Positions 1 through 12,141 of a DNA stretch of 64,000 nucleotides are shown here, piece after piece. Position 1 is the stretch's first letter. Each line of letters opens with the position of its first letter. The notes beneath the pieces are model-generated. The model had not been told where the DNA came from. It worked only from the letters and a program-made list of their open reading frames with translations, and made no database searches. The translations under genes were made by a program, and so were the position numbers. Source of the stretch: Trema orientale (Eukaryota > Streptophyta > Magnoliopsida > Rosales > Cannabaceae); NCBI GenBank assembly GCA_002914845.1, contig JXTC01000045.1, positions 813,485 through 877,484 of the forward strand, read 5' to 3'.

Positions 1-430
1 TTTTTCTCTAAATATGGACTTGGGTTTAAAAAAAAAAAAAAAACTATTTTTTTTGCTGCAAATTAACAAAAAAGAAATCACATTGTTAGAGACATATTTT
101 CTCTAGAAAAGATCCGAATTAAATTTAGTTGTTTATTTATTTATTTCAAATTCTTTCTATTTTTTGATATTGGGTATAAATGTTTTTTTCTCTAAATATG
201 GACTTGGGTTTTTTCTCTAAATATGGATTTCTTTTTTGTTAATTTGCAGCAAAAAAAATAGTTTTTTTTTTTAAAAAAACCCAAGTCCATATTTAGAGAA
301 AAAATCAATTATACCCAATATCAAAAAATAGAAAGAATTTGAAATAAATAAATACGCAACTAAATTTAATTCGGATCTTTTCTAGAGAAAATATGGACTT
401 GGGTTTTTTTTTTTAAAAAAAAAAAACTGT
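1..430. repeat. Inverted pair of a ~185-bp AT-rich repeat unit
   Basis: Positions 1-190 read as the reverse complement of about 230-415. Both arms share blocks such as aaatatggacttgggttt, tttgctgcaaattaac, tctagaaaagatccg and ttgatattgggtata. The two arms meet around 190-230. The same unit recurs three times in direct orientation at 2,160-2,690. No coding potential is seen. It is most likely a terminal or subterminal part of a DNA transposon, but no terminus or target duplication could be fixed. Confidence 0.75.
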
Positions 431-439
431 TTTTTTAAC

Positions 440-580
440 AGAATAAATGGATGGAAGTTAAAAAAGGACCAACGGTCAGTTTTGTGAGGTTTGGGATTTA
501 AATGCTAAAATTTAAAGGTTAGGGACCTAAATGCCAAAGATACTAAACGTTAGGGATTTTTGCTGCAAATTACCCATTAT
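440..580. repeat. Repeat paired with 2,695-2,845
   Basis: The stretch beginning ggaataaatggatggaag and ending near ttgctgcaaattaccc matches 2,695-2,845 with a few substitutions. In both places it directly follows a copy of the ~185-bp unit, so the two together probably form one longer element end. 600-880 between the repeats holds no gene. Its part at about 745-870 is repeated at 19,855-19,980. Confidence 0.6.
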
Positions 581-879
581 TTTGCACTTGGAACCTTTTG
601 ACCTTTTATGATTTTGCACTTGCTCTTGATTACATATTCGATGCTATTTGATATTTTTCGATGACCATTGACTGGAGACTTCCTTTCAGTTTAATGTCCA
701 AGAACAGAGTTAACTTTAACTGATACTAACTTAACTTCTAGTTGTCATCACCAAAAAAATGTATAAGCTGAATTCATCGCCAAAACAATGTATAAGTATA
801 TGCTTATTTGTTTTTGAGGTCCATTAACAAAGGTTATTTCTGAAATTGAAACTTTTTTCTGGAACTGGAAATGTGCATA

Positions 880-1795
880 CTAACATAGTCACAGTCTCAC
901 TAATTTAAGTGAAATATATTTATTTAAGTTATAGTGTAATTATATCACATAGTCACCTACTATGTTACTTGTGCATAGACATATTTTAAAAAAAATGTGA
1001 TTTCTCACTCATTTAAGTAAATTATATTTATTTAGATAATTAACACAAGTGATAGTAAGTTATAGTGTAATATGTCATATAGTCACCTACTATGTTAATT
1101 GTGCATAGACATATTTAAAAACAAATGTGATTTCTCACTAATTTAAGTAAAATATATTTATTTTAAGTAATTAACACAAGTGATACTAAGTTATAGTATA
1201 ATTATATATATCACGTAATCACCTACTACATTAATTATGCATAGACATATTTAAAAAAAAAGTGATTTCTCGCCAATTAAAGTAAAATATATTTATTTTA
1301 AGTAATTAACACAAGTGATACTAAGTTATAGTGTAATTATATGTCACATAATCACCTACTATGTTAATTGGCATAAACATATTTTTTTTAAAAAAAATGT
1401 GATTTCTCGCTAATTTAAGTAAAGTATATTTATTTTAAATAATTAACACAAGTTTAACACAAGTGATACTAAATTATAGTGTAATTATTCATAGGCATAT
1501 TAAAAATATGATTTCTCAATAATTAAAGTAAATTAAATTTATTTTTATTTATAGTACTAATTATGTACAATATATCTTACTAGTTTTTAATAAGATATAT
1601 CTTACTAGTCACCTACTATATTAATTGTGCATAGACATATTTAAAAAAATGTGATTTCTCATTAGTTTAAGTAACAAATATTTATTTAAGTAATTAACAC
1701 GAGTGATACTAAGTTATAGTGTAATTATATGTCACCTAATCACATACTATGTTAATTGTGCATAGACATATAATATTAATTTCTCACAAAATAAA
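880..1795. repeat. Tandem array of a ~130-bp unit, about 6-7 copies
   Basis: A unit of roughly 130-140 bp recurs with the landmarks gtgatttctcac, taattaacacaagtgatact, aagttatagtgtaattat and gtgcatagacatat. Copies start near 997, 1,125, 1,260, 1,400, 1,508 and 1,650. One or two further copies lie at 22,620-22,870 and 28,340-28,620, where they border MULE transposase sequence. The array is therefore best read as subterminal repeats of that MULE family rather than as an independent satellite. Confidence 0.75.
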
Positions 1796-1845
1796 AAATA
1801 TTTTTATTTAAAATAATTATAAAATTCTCAAAATACTATTACATG

Positions 1846-2030
1846 ATTCAGAAAATAACACATCAAGCCGTGCACAACCTGATGTGTTATTCAGGATTCT
1901 GAAAATAATACATCAAACCGTGTGCGGCCTGATGTGTTATTCAGGATTCTAAAAATAACACGTCAAACCGTGCACGGTCGGTTTGATTTGTTATTTCGGT
2001 TTGATGTGTTATTTTCATAATCCTGAATAA
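1846..2030. repeat. Three palindromic ~56-bp tandem units
   Basis: Each unit holds a forward aaaataacacatcaa-type block, a GC-richer centre containing ccgtgcac or a variant, and a reverse gatgtgttatt block, so each can fold into a hairpin. Three units follow one another, starting near 1,846, 1,894 and 1,948, with the third degenerate. They sit at the edge of the 130-bp array. No gene is visible here. Confidence 0.65.
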
Positions 2031-2159
2031 TTATTTATGTAACACAAGTGATACTAAATTAATATAAATTTTTTTTTGCTGCCATCTAAATTTATATAAT
2101 TGTGTACTAGAGATACTTTTTAGTTCTCAATTACTAAGCCACGAATCTGTATTCCGTTA

Positions 2160-2690
2160 AAAAAAACAATTTTTTTTAAAAAAAAAACCCAAGTACATAT
2201 TTAGAGAAAAAAATATTTATACCCAAAATCAAAAAATAGAAAGAATTTGAAATAAATAAATAAGCAACTAAATTTAATTCGAATCTTTTCTAGAGAAAAT
2301 ATGTCCCTAACAATATGATTTCTTTTTTGTTAATTTGCAGCAAAAAAAATAGTTTTTTTTTAAAAAAACCCAAGTCCATATTTAGAGAAAAAATCATTTA
2401 TACCCAATATCAAAAAATAGAAAGAATTTGAAATAAATAAATAAGCAACTAAATTTAATTCGGATCTTTTTTAGAGAAAATATGTCCCTAACAATGTGAT
2501 TTCTTTTTTGTTAATTTGCAGCAAAAAAAATAGTTTTTTTTTATAAAAAAAATCCAAGTCCATATTTAGAGACCCAATATCAAAAAATAGAAAGAATTTG
2601 AAATAAATAAATAAGCAACTAAATTTAATTCGGATCTTTTTTAGAGAAAATATGGACTTAGGTTTTTTTTTTTAAAAAAAAAAACTTTTT
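2160..2690. repeat. Three direct copies of the ~185-bp unit
   Basis: The 1-430 repeat unit recurs in one orientation at about 2,160-2,315, 2,330-2,515 and 2,520-2,665. Each copy passes from an A-rich run through cccaagtccatatttagag, the atatcaaaaaatagaaag block and aagcaactaaatttaattcg to a ttagagaaaatatg end. The third copy has lost part of its middle. The repeat at 2,695-2,845 follows at once. No open frame of note. Confidence 0.75.
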
Positions 2691-3127
2691 TTTAACGGAA
2701 TAAATGGATGGAAGTTAAAAAAGGACCAACAGTACAACAGTTTTGTGCGGTTTAGAATTTAAATGCCAAAATTTAAAGATTAGGGATCTAAATGCCAAAG
2801 ATAGATATTAAAGATTGAGGATTTTTATTGTAAATTACCTAAAATAATTACAACGTTGTATCACGTAGGACTCGAAACTTTGTATCACACTTCTTAAAAT
2901 GATCGAGATTGTCTATAGGAATAGAAAAAATGAATACAGTGTTGTATCGAGTTGGACCGGAGAATTCTCTAGCGTGTTTGCGATAACACATCCGGAGCTG
3001 GAATCATATTTCCAGTTCCGGAAATTAGTTCCAATTCCGGAAATAGGCCTCTCTCAATATATAATATTAACCAACCATTCTCTCTCTCTCTTCAAAAAAA
3101 AAACCCGCTCTCTCTCAATTTCCCTCT

Positions 3128-3131
<4 letters not shown>

Positions 3132-3175
<44 letters not shown>
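3132..3175 (+). repeat. CT dinucleotide repeat in MYB leader
   Basis: About 22 uninterrupted CT units lie 30 bp upstream of the MYB start codon, within a longer CT-rich stretch from about 3,078. Pyrimidine-rich leaders of this kind are common just downstream of plant transcription starts, so this is probably 5' UTR. The length should vary between individuals. Confidence 0.85.
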
Positions 3176-3178
<3 letters not shown>

Positions 3179-3205
3179 AATTTTTTCTTTTCTTCTATCG
3201 AAGAA

Positions 3206-5177
3206 ATGTCGAATGAGGATTCTGAATCAAATCCAAAGAAGGATAAAGATGAATCCAGTATCATCTCCTCCACGATAAGATCAACCATTGAAATGGTATT
3301 TCGGGTATTGGCAGAAAGGGTTCCTGTGCAGTCCACACCACCTCCAAATCAGCCCCCTTTCAATCTTGATCAGAGGCCTCAGAAATTACCACCAAGACGT
3401 TTCACTGACGAACTTTCCCCAAATTCCAACTCCGCCGCTCAGGTTAATTTCGACTTTTGATTTTCTAATTTAATTTCTTAATATTGATATTGGGTTCGTT
3501 TCTTTTGGTTCTTTCTTTACGTTCTTTCTTTGTATCAGTTTCTTGATATGGTGTTCTGGGTTTTGTTTTCTTTTTTCAGAACCTTTTGGGTTTGGGTTTG
3601 ATATGGTGTTCTGGGTTTTGTTTTCTTTTTTCAGAACCTTATGAGTTTGGCCCAAGGATCACCAAAGCCGCCTGCAAAACGATGGTCACGTGCCGAAGAA
3701 CAGGCCTTGGTGCGCTACGTGATTGAGAAGGGAGCCCGTAACTGGAACCAAGTTTCCCAAACCTGTGGTTTAGAATCTCGATCGCCCTCATCGTGTAGAT
3801 TGAAATGGAAAAATCTGGAATCCAAGTTTCAGTCAGATAAACCAACGCATTCCACCTCGACCAGGCCTGCTGATCAGGTCATTTTTCTTTTGTTTTTTGT
3901 TTTTTGTTTTTTTTTTTTTGCTTCGTCTTCTTTAACCATATCTCAGTATGTTTTTGAGCTTTCAATAATGGATTTCAATGCATTTATATGAATGGAACTC
4001 AGTCCATTTATGGATAAATATTGCAAATTCTGTTTCTGTGTTTCATTCTCTGTGGATTTTGGTGGTTGTTTGTAAAATTGGGCAGTGATTCTGTGGATTT
4101 GGGGATTTGTTGAAGTCTGTGCCAAGATTGTTTCACTTGAAAACAAGCCACGTTTAATTTTGTTACTGCTATGGTGAAGAATCTGGTTGGCTGCTAATTG
4201 TGGTAATGGTGTTGATTGTTGAATCTAATGGTAGGACATGGATTAGGAATTTAGGAAAGTTTTCAATTGTTATTCTTTAACACGGACCGATGATAATGAC
4301 GTCTATCGGGAAGCATTACAATTAATAGAGTTTTCAAATCATACAATGCTTTGTTACTAGAAGATCTGTTAAGATGGCGAAGTTCATTTCTTCAGTAGGC
4401 TTGCTAATTCTTTTTGGATCATCCATGTTTGATTTTAATTCTCTACTGTTTTCCATTTTGAAATTTGGTGCTTATGCGGAATATATAAAGTTACTAGCAA
4501 GCTTTTTAAAATCTATGGGGGCAACAAGGAGTTCCTTTTATTATTATTTGATACGAGATTTAAGCTTCCTGTTGTATACGTTTATGCTAAGCACTGTAAC
4601 ACTTTTCAGTGGCTTCTCTATGGTTACTACTCAAGTGGTGTTGTATGTTGAGTAGGGGTTACAACTGATTAATGAACTGATGACTGAATTGCCGCTTTAA
4701 CAGATAGATGTCCCGGTCAATCACCAGTGTCAATACGATGTACAGTGCTATGCTTCTAATCATCCTCATCAGCAGTCTTCTGTCCCGGTTCCGGTTGATC
4801 CCGCTGATGTCCCAGTGGATCCCATTGATTCCGTTTCGTTTGAGGATGAAGTCAAGGAGGGCGAAGATAATACTGGTTTGCCTTTGAGTCCCATCACCTG
4901 TAAGACCACGTGGGAGAAGATCAAGAAATCGAAAGAGCCAACTCTTCTCACTCAAGAACTCGAGGCCAAAATCGGAATTCTTCATTTGGAGCACGGGAAC
5001 AATTGGTCTCACATTGCTGATCAGGTATTTTTCTTTAATTCACCCTTAATTTATTTTTTCTTTCATTCACCCTTATCAGACCATTAATTTTCCTGAAATA
5101 CAAATGTTGATGATAAATTTTCAATTAAATTGTAACTTATATACTTATTATAGAATTTAGGTAGACTTAAAGACTAG

Positions 5178-5214
<37 letters not shown>

Positions 5215-5719
5215 GGGCACCAATCTAGTAGGTATTTTTTTTTATCAATTTGGCCAATGAAAATTTAGCATGTACATTTTTTTATTATAAAAAGTAAGAG
5301 AGAAAGAGCATTAATGATGCACGTCTTTTCATGCACTTTATTATAACCATTGGATCACCATTAGATGATGATCCAACGGCTGAAAAAAAATACCTACCCA
5401 TAGGTAAAAAAAAAAATACATATTGGATTGGCAACCTATATATATATATAAATATATTTTCCTTCATTTTGAATTTAATCATTTTTTTTTTCAAACATAA
5501 TCTCCATATAGTCACACTAATTATCAGTAATCCAAATTATAATTAATTATAATTTTTTTTCTATTTGGTCAGCTACCTGAAGATATAAGTAGCCTGGATG
5601 TGCAGAAGTACTGGGAATCGAGAAAGAAAGCGCGCGAGAATGCTGGTATCGCTATTTACTCTGACGAGGAACTACAAGAGTACATAGGGTCAGTAGTGAG
5701 AAAGAAGACCGAGGTGTAA
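3206..5719 (+). CDS. Divergent R2R3-MYB-like (GAMYB-related) protein
   Basis: Likely nuclear DNA-binding protein of 315 aa. Four exons fit one frame with GT-AG junctions: 3,206-3,442, 3,635-3,877, 4,704-5,024 and 5,573-5,719. Exon 1 gives an acidic, Ser/Pro-rich N-terminus. Exon 2 holds a SANT/MYB repeat starting KRWSRAEEQALVRYV and ending with the CRLKWK helix. Exon 3 starts with a Pro/Asp linker and carries the first half of a second repeat (HGNNWSHIADQ); exon 4 supplies the rest (DVQKYWESRKKARENAG). The second repeat and the following AGIAIYSDEE resemble the GAMYB tail RxKRRQRAGLPxYP. The linker of some 60 residues between the repeats is unusual because R2 and R3 normally abut, so DNA binding may be altered. 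The start is the first ATG after the CT leader. Expression is not shown. Confidence 0.75.
3545..3654 (+). repeat. 55-bp tandem duplication carrying a 3' splice site
   Basis: The block from gatatggtgttctggg through ttttttcagaacctt occurs at 3,545-3,599 and again from 3,600. Each copy has its own polypyrimidine tract and cag. The downstream acceptor (ag at 3,633-3,634) keeps the MYB frame. The upstream one (ag at 3,578-3,579) would add 55 nt, which is not a multiple of three, and would shift the frame. Confidence 0.85.
5215..5436. mobile_element. MITE, Mutator-like, copy 1 (in MYB intron 3)
   Basis: A 222-bp element with imperfect terminal inverted repeats: the left end gggcaccaatctagtaggta matches the complement of the right end tattggattggcaacc. 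It is flanked by AT dinucleotide runs that hide the target duplication. Related copies lie at 29,517-29,752 and 61,260-61,502; the last shows a clear 9-bp duplication. There is no coding capacity. It sits in the final intron of the MYB gene. Confidence 0.85.
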
Positions 5720-5785
5720 ACAGTTAGTCTCTGCATAAAATCTGTTGTAGGATTCATGGAGTATAAAGTTTTACTTTTATTGATT

Positions 5786-5872
5786 TAGCGGTTTTGTATT
5801 TTTTTTTTTTTTTTGATAAGTAGTCAAATGCTCTACCACTGAGCTATGGACCCTTCGACTAGCGGTCTTGTA
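5786..5872 (-). pseudogene. Retroposed 5' half of a tRNA (tRNA-Cys-like)
   Basis: On the minus strand, 5,853 down to 5,815 reads as the 5' half of a tRNA: acceptor strand GGGTCCA, D-arm TAGCTCAGTGGTAGAGCA, then an anticodon stem. It is followed directly by a run of about 16 A (T on the plus strand, 5,799-5,814). It resembles plant tRNA-Cys, but the anticodon loop is changed and the 3' half is missing, so it is not a working gene. Near-identical 13-bp repeats flank it, tagcggttttgta (5,786-5,798) and tagcggtcttgta (5,860-5,872). An A-tail plus target duplication points to reverse transcription of a tRNA fragment by LINE machinery. Confidence 0.65.
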
Positions 5873-6519
5873 GGTTCGTGTGGTTTTTGGACCTGTGTGT
5901 GGACCTCTTTTACCTTGAACTTTATGAATCTCAATTTAGTTTTTAGATCAATAAAATCAGCAATCATGTGTTTAGCTATGTTATTTTGATATTTGATACA
6001 AAATTAATGCTCCTGTTATTAGTCTTTGATACTTTGATAATATAAATTATACTGCAGTGCCTGGTATTTTAACATTCAAAAATACTTATAGTGCATGCAT
6101 TCGCACTATAAAAATGTAATGATCGTAAGGGAGAGGATAGGTCTGATTTGAGTAGAGCTTAGTTCCATTCTTTTGCAATATAGGAGGTTCCTTTTCCTTA
6201 ATTCTCTACTGTTTAGACCCTAATCTCTGTACTTCAAAAGTTCATATAGTTCCTTTGCTAAGAAAAACGAAAGTTCATATACTTCAAAAGTTCATATAGT
6301 TCCTTTGGATGTTGATATTTTCTTACTACCCTAAAACATATTGTAAAGAACATATTAATGTCTCATTAATACTTTGAACAAAATGAAGAAATACAAACTA
6401 CAATACCTCAAACACAAAAAATAGATAATCTAATATAATTTATTAAAATGTGTACATATTGTGTTCGTTTCTTATTATATAATTGCTACAATATAAACAA
6501 GTATAAACTATTTTAATAA
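5873..6519. other. AT-rich spacer, no gene seen
   Basis: The downstream flank of the MYB gene. Nothing coding is seen. A short repeat (cttcaaaagttcatatagttcc) occurs twice near 6,231 and 6,283. Confidence 0.6.
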
Positions 6520-7488
6520 CATTAGTTTAAAAACTAATAATTGGTTGCTTTGTGTATTGTCTCATTGACATTCACTGAGCGACCTTTATAGTGACAGAGC
6601 TACCGTGAGCGACCTGAAGGTCGCTTTGTATAATTATAACACAATTATGGCTCAATGTATTGTCTTTAACAATCAACACAACGACCTTAATATTGATAGA
6701 GCGACCCTAAAGATCGCTCAATATAACTACAACGACAATTATGGTCGCTCAGTCTATTGTCAATAGCTCAATCTATTATCATATTGATGTTCAATGATCT
6801 TCAAAAATCTTATGGTCGCTCTTCAAAACGAAGTGACAAAAGAAGGTTGTTCTTTAGAAATAGAGCAAGCATGAAAATAAAAAAAAAAATAAAAATTGGT
6901 TTTTTTATGAAAAACAATCCTTGTGTTCAAATTTATATCAAATTCTATATTTGATCGATTATTATTCTTTGAGTATTAAATAAGTTATGCAAACTGAAAT
7001 TCAAATAAATTTGTAATTTAAAAGCAAAAAATTCAAAATTTCTTACAAATTGTTGAGATTCATTAGATGAAGGCGGCAATGGAGGCTCATGTGGCAATGA
7101 AGGTGGAAGCTCTTCACCACTTTCTATTTTCTCTATGCTCCAAAGAATGTTGGGTTGCAATTTAGAGGCTGTTGAAAAGAGAATATGGAGGAATACTGCT
7201 ACAAACCTGCACCTATAGAAAGAGGAAAATGAAGAAAGGTGTTGAAGGAGAAGAGAGGGGTGCTGGCGGAGCCTGAACGGCGCAAGGGAAGGAGAAGGCT
7301 TCTTACTACTTTCTTTAAGTCACTTTTAAGTTGTATAATATAATATATGTTGTTAGTATCCTTAATGAGTGATTAGTAATTAATTATCCATTAAGTAGTG
7401 CTAATTAGATTTATTGAAATAAAAAAATTAAAAATAAATAAGAAAATGATTTTGCTAAATTCGGTTTTTGAGGTTGCCATTTTGCCAA
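6520..7488 (-). mobile_element. MULE end, inverted copy with GCGACC repeats
   Basis: From 7,488 backwards the minus strand begins ggcaaaatggcaacctc and runs through a ~200-bp terminal region matching 20,845-21,056 and 28,622-28,830. Next comes a short coding-like segment (SGEELPPSLPHEPPLPP, about 7,137-7,053) that also occurs at 28,964-29,047. The far part, 6,560-6,830, is rich in GCGACC/GGTCGC motifs like those inside the MULE copies at 21-24 kb. The other terminus was not found, so this is a fragment. It abuts the leader of the malic enzyme pseudogene. Confidence 0.65.
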
Positions 7489-8100
7489 AGCACTCATCAC
7501 TAGATCAGTTTCCAAAATCACAGTCGTCTGTTCTGTTCTGCTCTGCTCTGCTACTACAACTAAGAGAGAATAGAGGGAGAGAGAATGTCGTCCAAGTTGT
7601 ACGGTCAGATGAGAGCGTCGTCGTCTCTGCTGAAACGCCTTTAGCAGAATCCATGGTTGTCTCAGTGGTCGAGATCCTTTACCACCACGGAGGGTCACCG
7701 TCCCACCATGGTCCACAAGCGCAGTCTCGACATTCTCCACGATCCTTGGTTCAACAAAGTAGGTAAATTAAATTTATCTCCATTTTTCTTTTTTGGTGGT
7801 TTTCGAACATTAATAATGGGTTGGTTTCCTTTTGTTTTGAATTCTCAATTTTGATGGATTACTTCAAAATCAATATATCTTATCTTTGTCTTCTTAGCTA
7901 TTGTTTTGTTAGTGATTTTTGGATTCTTTTGTGTCTTTGATTTTTGCCAAATTAGGGGACGGCTTTTACGACGACGGAGCGAGATCGTCTCGATCTCCGA
8001 GGCCTTCTTCCTCCCAATGTCATGTCTACTGAGCAGCAAGTTGAACGCTTCAGTAAGTCCCCTCTTTTTTTTTTTTTTAATTAATTATATGATATGTGTA

Positions 8101-8350
8101 ACGCTCTAAGTCCTACATCGGGTATGTCAGTATGACTACAAGGAGTACTACTGTTGTATATCAGGATTGGATTGGGACGAGATAGTTGTTACAAATTATT
8201 TTGCACTGTTAGCCACCTAATTTTGTAGGACCAACAAAAATTAACTGACACCATAAGTTGAGTTGTGGTTTATGAGATGGTATGCTATTGAGGATTGTGA
8301 ACCTTAGGCTCAAAAAAACCTTTTTATCTGTTATGTTACTAAGGTGAGCC
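8101..8350. other. Possible TRIM/LTR scrap in NAD-ME intron
   Basis: The stretch beginning gtaacgctctaagtcctacat recalls the start of short plant LTR/TRIM elements. No second terminus or target duplication was found, so it is only a suggestion. Confidence 0.25.
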
Positions 8351-9891
8351 CGCAATAGGCTATTTCTGTTGTTATTGTGGTGAAGTATTGATGCATATTC
8401 AAAGATCTGAATTAATCCTATCGTGAATGAACTTACGTATGCGAGATTTTTAAGTCCATTAGACTAAAACTATTCCTCCTACATTGGTTGCTTATCGGTT
8501 ATAAAGCGTTCCCCAACTTAATTTACCAACCTCACCTCACTGTTATCTCACAGTGGCTGATTTGAAGAGGCTTGAGGTGCAAGCAAGAGATGGACCTTCT
8601 GATCCATATGCTCTGGCAAAGTGGCGCATACTTAACCGGCTACATGACAGAAATGAGACAATGTACTACAACGTAAGTTTGAAGAGTTCACTCCTCTTAT
8701 TCCGAATGATTAGTAGCCCACCACCACTTGGTAGTTACTATTATTCCCATTGCACATTCAACCTTGTTCCTTTGACAAGACGGTCTCTTCTTCGGTTTTC
8801 GCTACTCCACCTTGTGCGTGCCAGTCCAAATAATTGCTTTGAGAGTGGCCACTTCTCACTTGCTGCAAAATTGTGGAAACCTTGAATTACCACCATATCC
8901 CGATTTCATCTGCCGCTTCTCTCTCTCTTGGAAACTCTACTAAATCATATAAGATATAACCTCCCATGAACTCATTTCAGCGGGAAGAGAATAGTTATCA
9001 TATGGTTTGATGTGTGTGTGTGTGTCTACATTTATACATCTTCTATATCAGAGGACATCGTTATTTTCAGTCCATATGCCGGTTTGGGTAGTTGGGAATG
9101 TTCTTTCTATTAGCATATGCAAATCCTAATATTGTTTGTCTTTTATTTTCTTTTGAATTTGACAGGTTTTGATTGCTAACATTGAGGAATATGCACCTAT
9201 AGTTTATACTCCAACTGTAGGTCTTGTTTGTCAAACTACAGTGGTTTGTTTAGAAGGCCGAGGGGAATGTATTTTAGTGCTGAAGATAGTGGAGAAATGA
9301 TGTCTATGGTTTATAATTGGCCAGCTGATCAGGTAGAACTATGATCTTACATGCATATACATATACGTATATTTTTTGTACATGTTTGACATTGTGTCTA
9401 TCCTATTGTTAAGATTTCGCAGCTTTTGGTTTGAGTTTTTCTCTGTCTGACTTTTTTTTTCCCTTCTTCCAAGCTGTTAGTTAGTGATATCATCCATGTC
9501 TAGATGAGGCAAGTTAGATATTTAAGTGACATACATTTAAATGCAAACATATGGTTTTTGGGTTAAATCCACAAATGATCTTTTATTTCAAGTGTGGTTT
9601 TGATATTTTAAGAGGCAAAGACTTGCAAATTAGTTTGTGGAACGTCAATAACTGAAGGAGCAAGGTAAAAGTATGCTTTCTGAAAGTCTAAAATAGAAAA
9701 CCTTTTAAACTGGGTCTTTATAATCCCATAGCTGATAGTGCAACATAGATATATGGCCATATGCTTAGGGGGGCACAAATTTATCTTTTCCTTCCCTTGC
9801 ATTGCCCTCTTATGGTGATGTGATGAAGTCTAGTCTCTAGTATATGATATTTCTTTCGATCGAGTGATAAGAAACTGAAACAATTTTTTAA

Positions 9892-10065
<174 letters not shown>

Positions 10066-10080
10066 TGAATACTTTTCATA

Positions 10081-10200
10081 ATCTTAATATGTTTCAATGA
10101 GATAATTCAGATAGGCTTCAAAAGTAGATTATTTGAATTCCTCTTAATATGTTTCGATCAGATAATTCAGATAAGCTTCAAAAGTAGATTATTTGAATTC
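10081..10200. repeat. 60-bp tandem duplication in NAD-ME intron
   Basis: 10,081-10,140 and 10,141-10,200 are the same 60-bp sequence with four or so substitutions, head to tail, in the intron after exon 5. Confidence 0.9.
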
Positions 10201-12141
10201 CCAAATACATTGTTCCAATTATTATCATTCATTATTTTCTTACAGAAGTGACATTTGATAAGAGAAGTTATGTTTGATTTTAAACTGGGTTTGGATTAGA
10301 TTGTTAAGTAATTGAACTTGCTAAAAGCTATAAGGAAAAATCAAAACTAACCGGACACCCCTAAAAAAGTGTATAAGGAAGAAAGAAGACACATGCCTGC
10401 TTTTATTACTTTGTGTAGCTGTTGCAGGCCATAAGTTTCGAATAGTGTAGGGGTGAAAGCACTCTGACTCTGTAGCTAAGTCCAAAACTGAATTCACATT
10501 AACATTATTTCTGATTTTAGCTACTACATGACCTGAGGGCCAAGAGTTGCTCATTGATTTCTATGTGTGAAAATGATTCTTATTCTCCAAATCTTGTAAT
10601 GCATGCAATTATAGGTGCTTCCTGTTATGATTGATGTCGGAACCAACAATGAGAAGTTGCTCAAAGACAAGACCCGTTGTGTACGTATTATCTCTTACAA
10701 TCTTGGTTTATATACCTTGGGAGCCTTTTTTTTTTTTTCGTTTGGATATCCTATTACAGATTTTGTCTTTTTAGGGAAATTAAAACATTTTTCCTTTTGT
10801 AATTAGATCTGGGATTGCAGAGACATCGCCTTGATGGTGATGAGTATATTGCTGTTGTTGATGAATTTATGGAGGCAGTTTTTACTCGATGGCCTCATGT
10901 TATTGTGCAGGTACATTAGATCTTATAGGCGTTTATTTAATCACTAGCAGAAAGAATTCATTTGTATAGATTTGGTCTCATCTTGAGAAATACTAATACA
11001 TTCTGTCTGTGAAGTCTGAAGATTTCCAAAGCAAGTGGGCCTTTAAGTTGTTACAGCGTTACAGAACTACCTACAGAATGTTTAACGACGATGTCCAGGT
11101 TAGCTACTTGCTCTGTTACACACCATAGCTTCTCATCGTTTTTATGGTGAACATGATCTTGTGCTCTACCTGTATTGTCATTTGACAGCCCTTTTGTTGT
11201 TGCCCCATACTTATATAGTTGTCGGTTTTATCTCTGTTCTTGATTTGATACGATATTACAAGAGTACTTTTCGTGTAGATAGTTGGGCTACTTGTTAGAC
11301 ACAAACCTACCATCTTTTTTATAGTCTTTTCTTTCTTTTTCCCTTTTTTCTTGTATCTTTTTCTCTTGTACTTCCTCTTACTAGTAGAGGCAATTTGGAA
11401 ATTCCATTTATTACTTCGAACTTTTAATTCCAGGTCTGGGCTCAAATCTAGTTTTCTATATCTTCTAATATTGATATTGACGTTGTATTTTATTTATAAA
11501 TTTTAAAGAACTATGTTAATTTGTGAGAGACAGTATGTGCACTACTGTCTTACTCGAAGTGTTTGAAAGTTTACTAGATTTTATTAAAAGAAAAAAATAC
11601 ACTTGTTCTTCCATTGTCTTTATTTGAAGGCATCTCTTCTGACAGGGAACAGCAGGAGTTGCAATTGCTGGACTTTTAGGAGCTGTTAGAGCACAAGGAA
11701 GGCCAATGATTGATTTCCCAAAACAAAAGATTGTTGTTGCTGGTGCTGGGAGGTTAGTGAATTAGTATATAACACTTCAAAAGGCAACATATCAGAATAT
11801 GTTAAAGAATGGAAAGTGATATCAGTAGTAATGTTCATTGAAGAAGAAAGTCATATTGTTGTTATATCATTATCATGATAAATTTCAAGACTAAAATATT
11901 TGAAACGGAAACAAATAGGAGAACAAGGAATCCAATTTTCTCTTCAGGGAAAAAAAAAGCTGTTGTATTTATCTACATATTGAAATCTATATATTATATA
12001 GATGTGTTATATATAAAAAAAATATCTGTATTAGGTTTTGGAAGTTTGGGATATTCTTGCTAATATTATGTTTATGTATACATGGGAATTTGATTTGACT
12101 ACAGAATGATATTCTGCAGTAGTATGTACATCACTCAGCAG

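Noticed and set aside
880..1795. Centromeric satellite
   Set aside because: Too few copies, and the same unit is found beside MULE transposase at 22.6 and 28.3 kb.
3127..3336. Minus-strand frame with Arg-Glu repeats
   Set aside because: It is the complement of the CT microsatellite and MYB exon 1.
5815..5853. A tRNA gene on the minus strand
   Set aside because: Only the 5' half is present, with no T-arm or acceptor 3' strand, and it is followed by poly(A).
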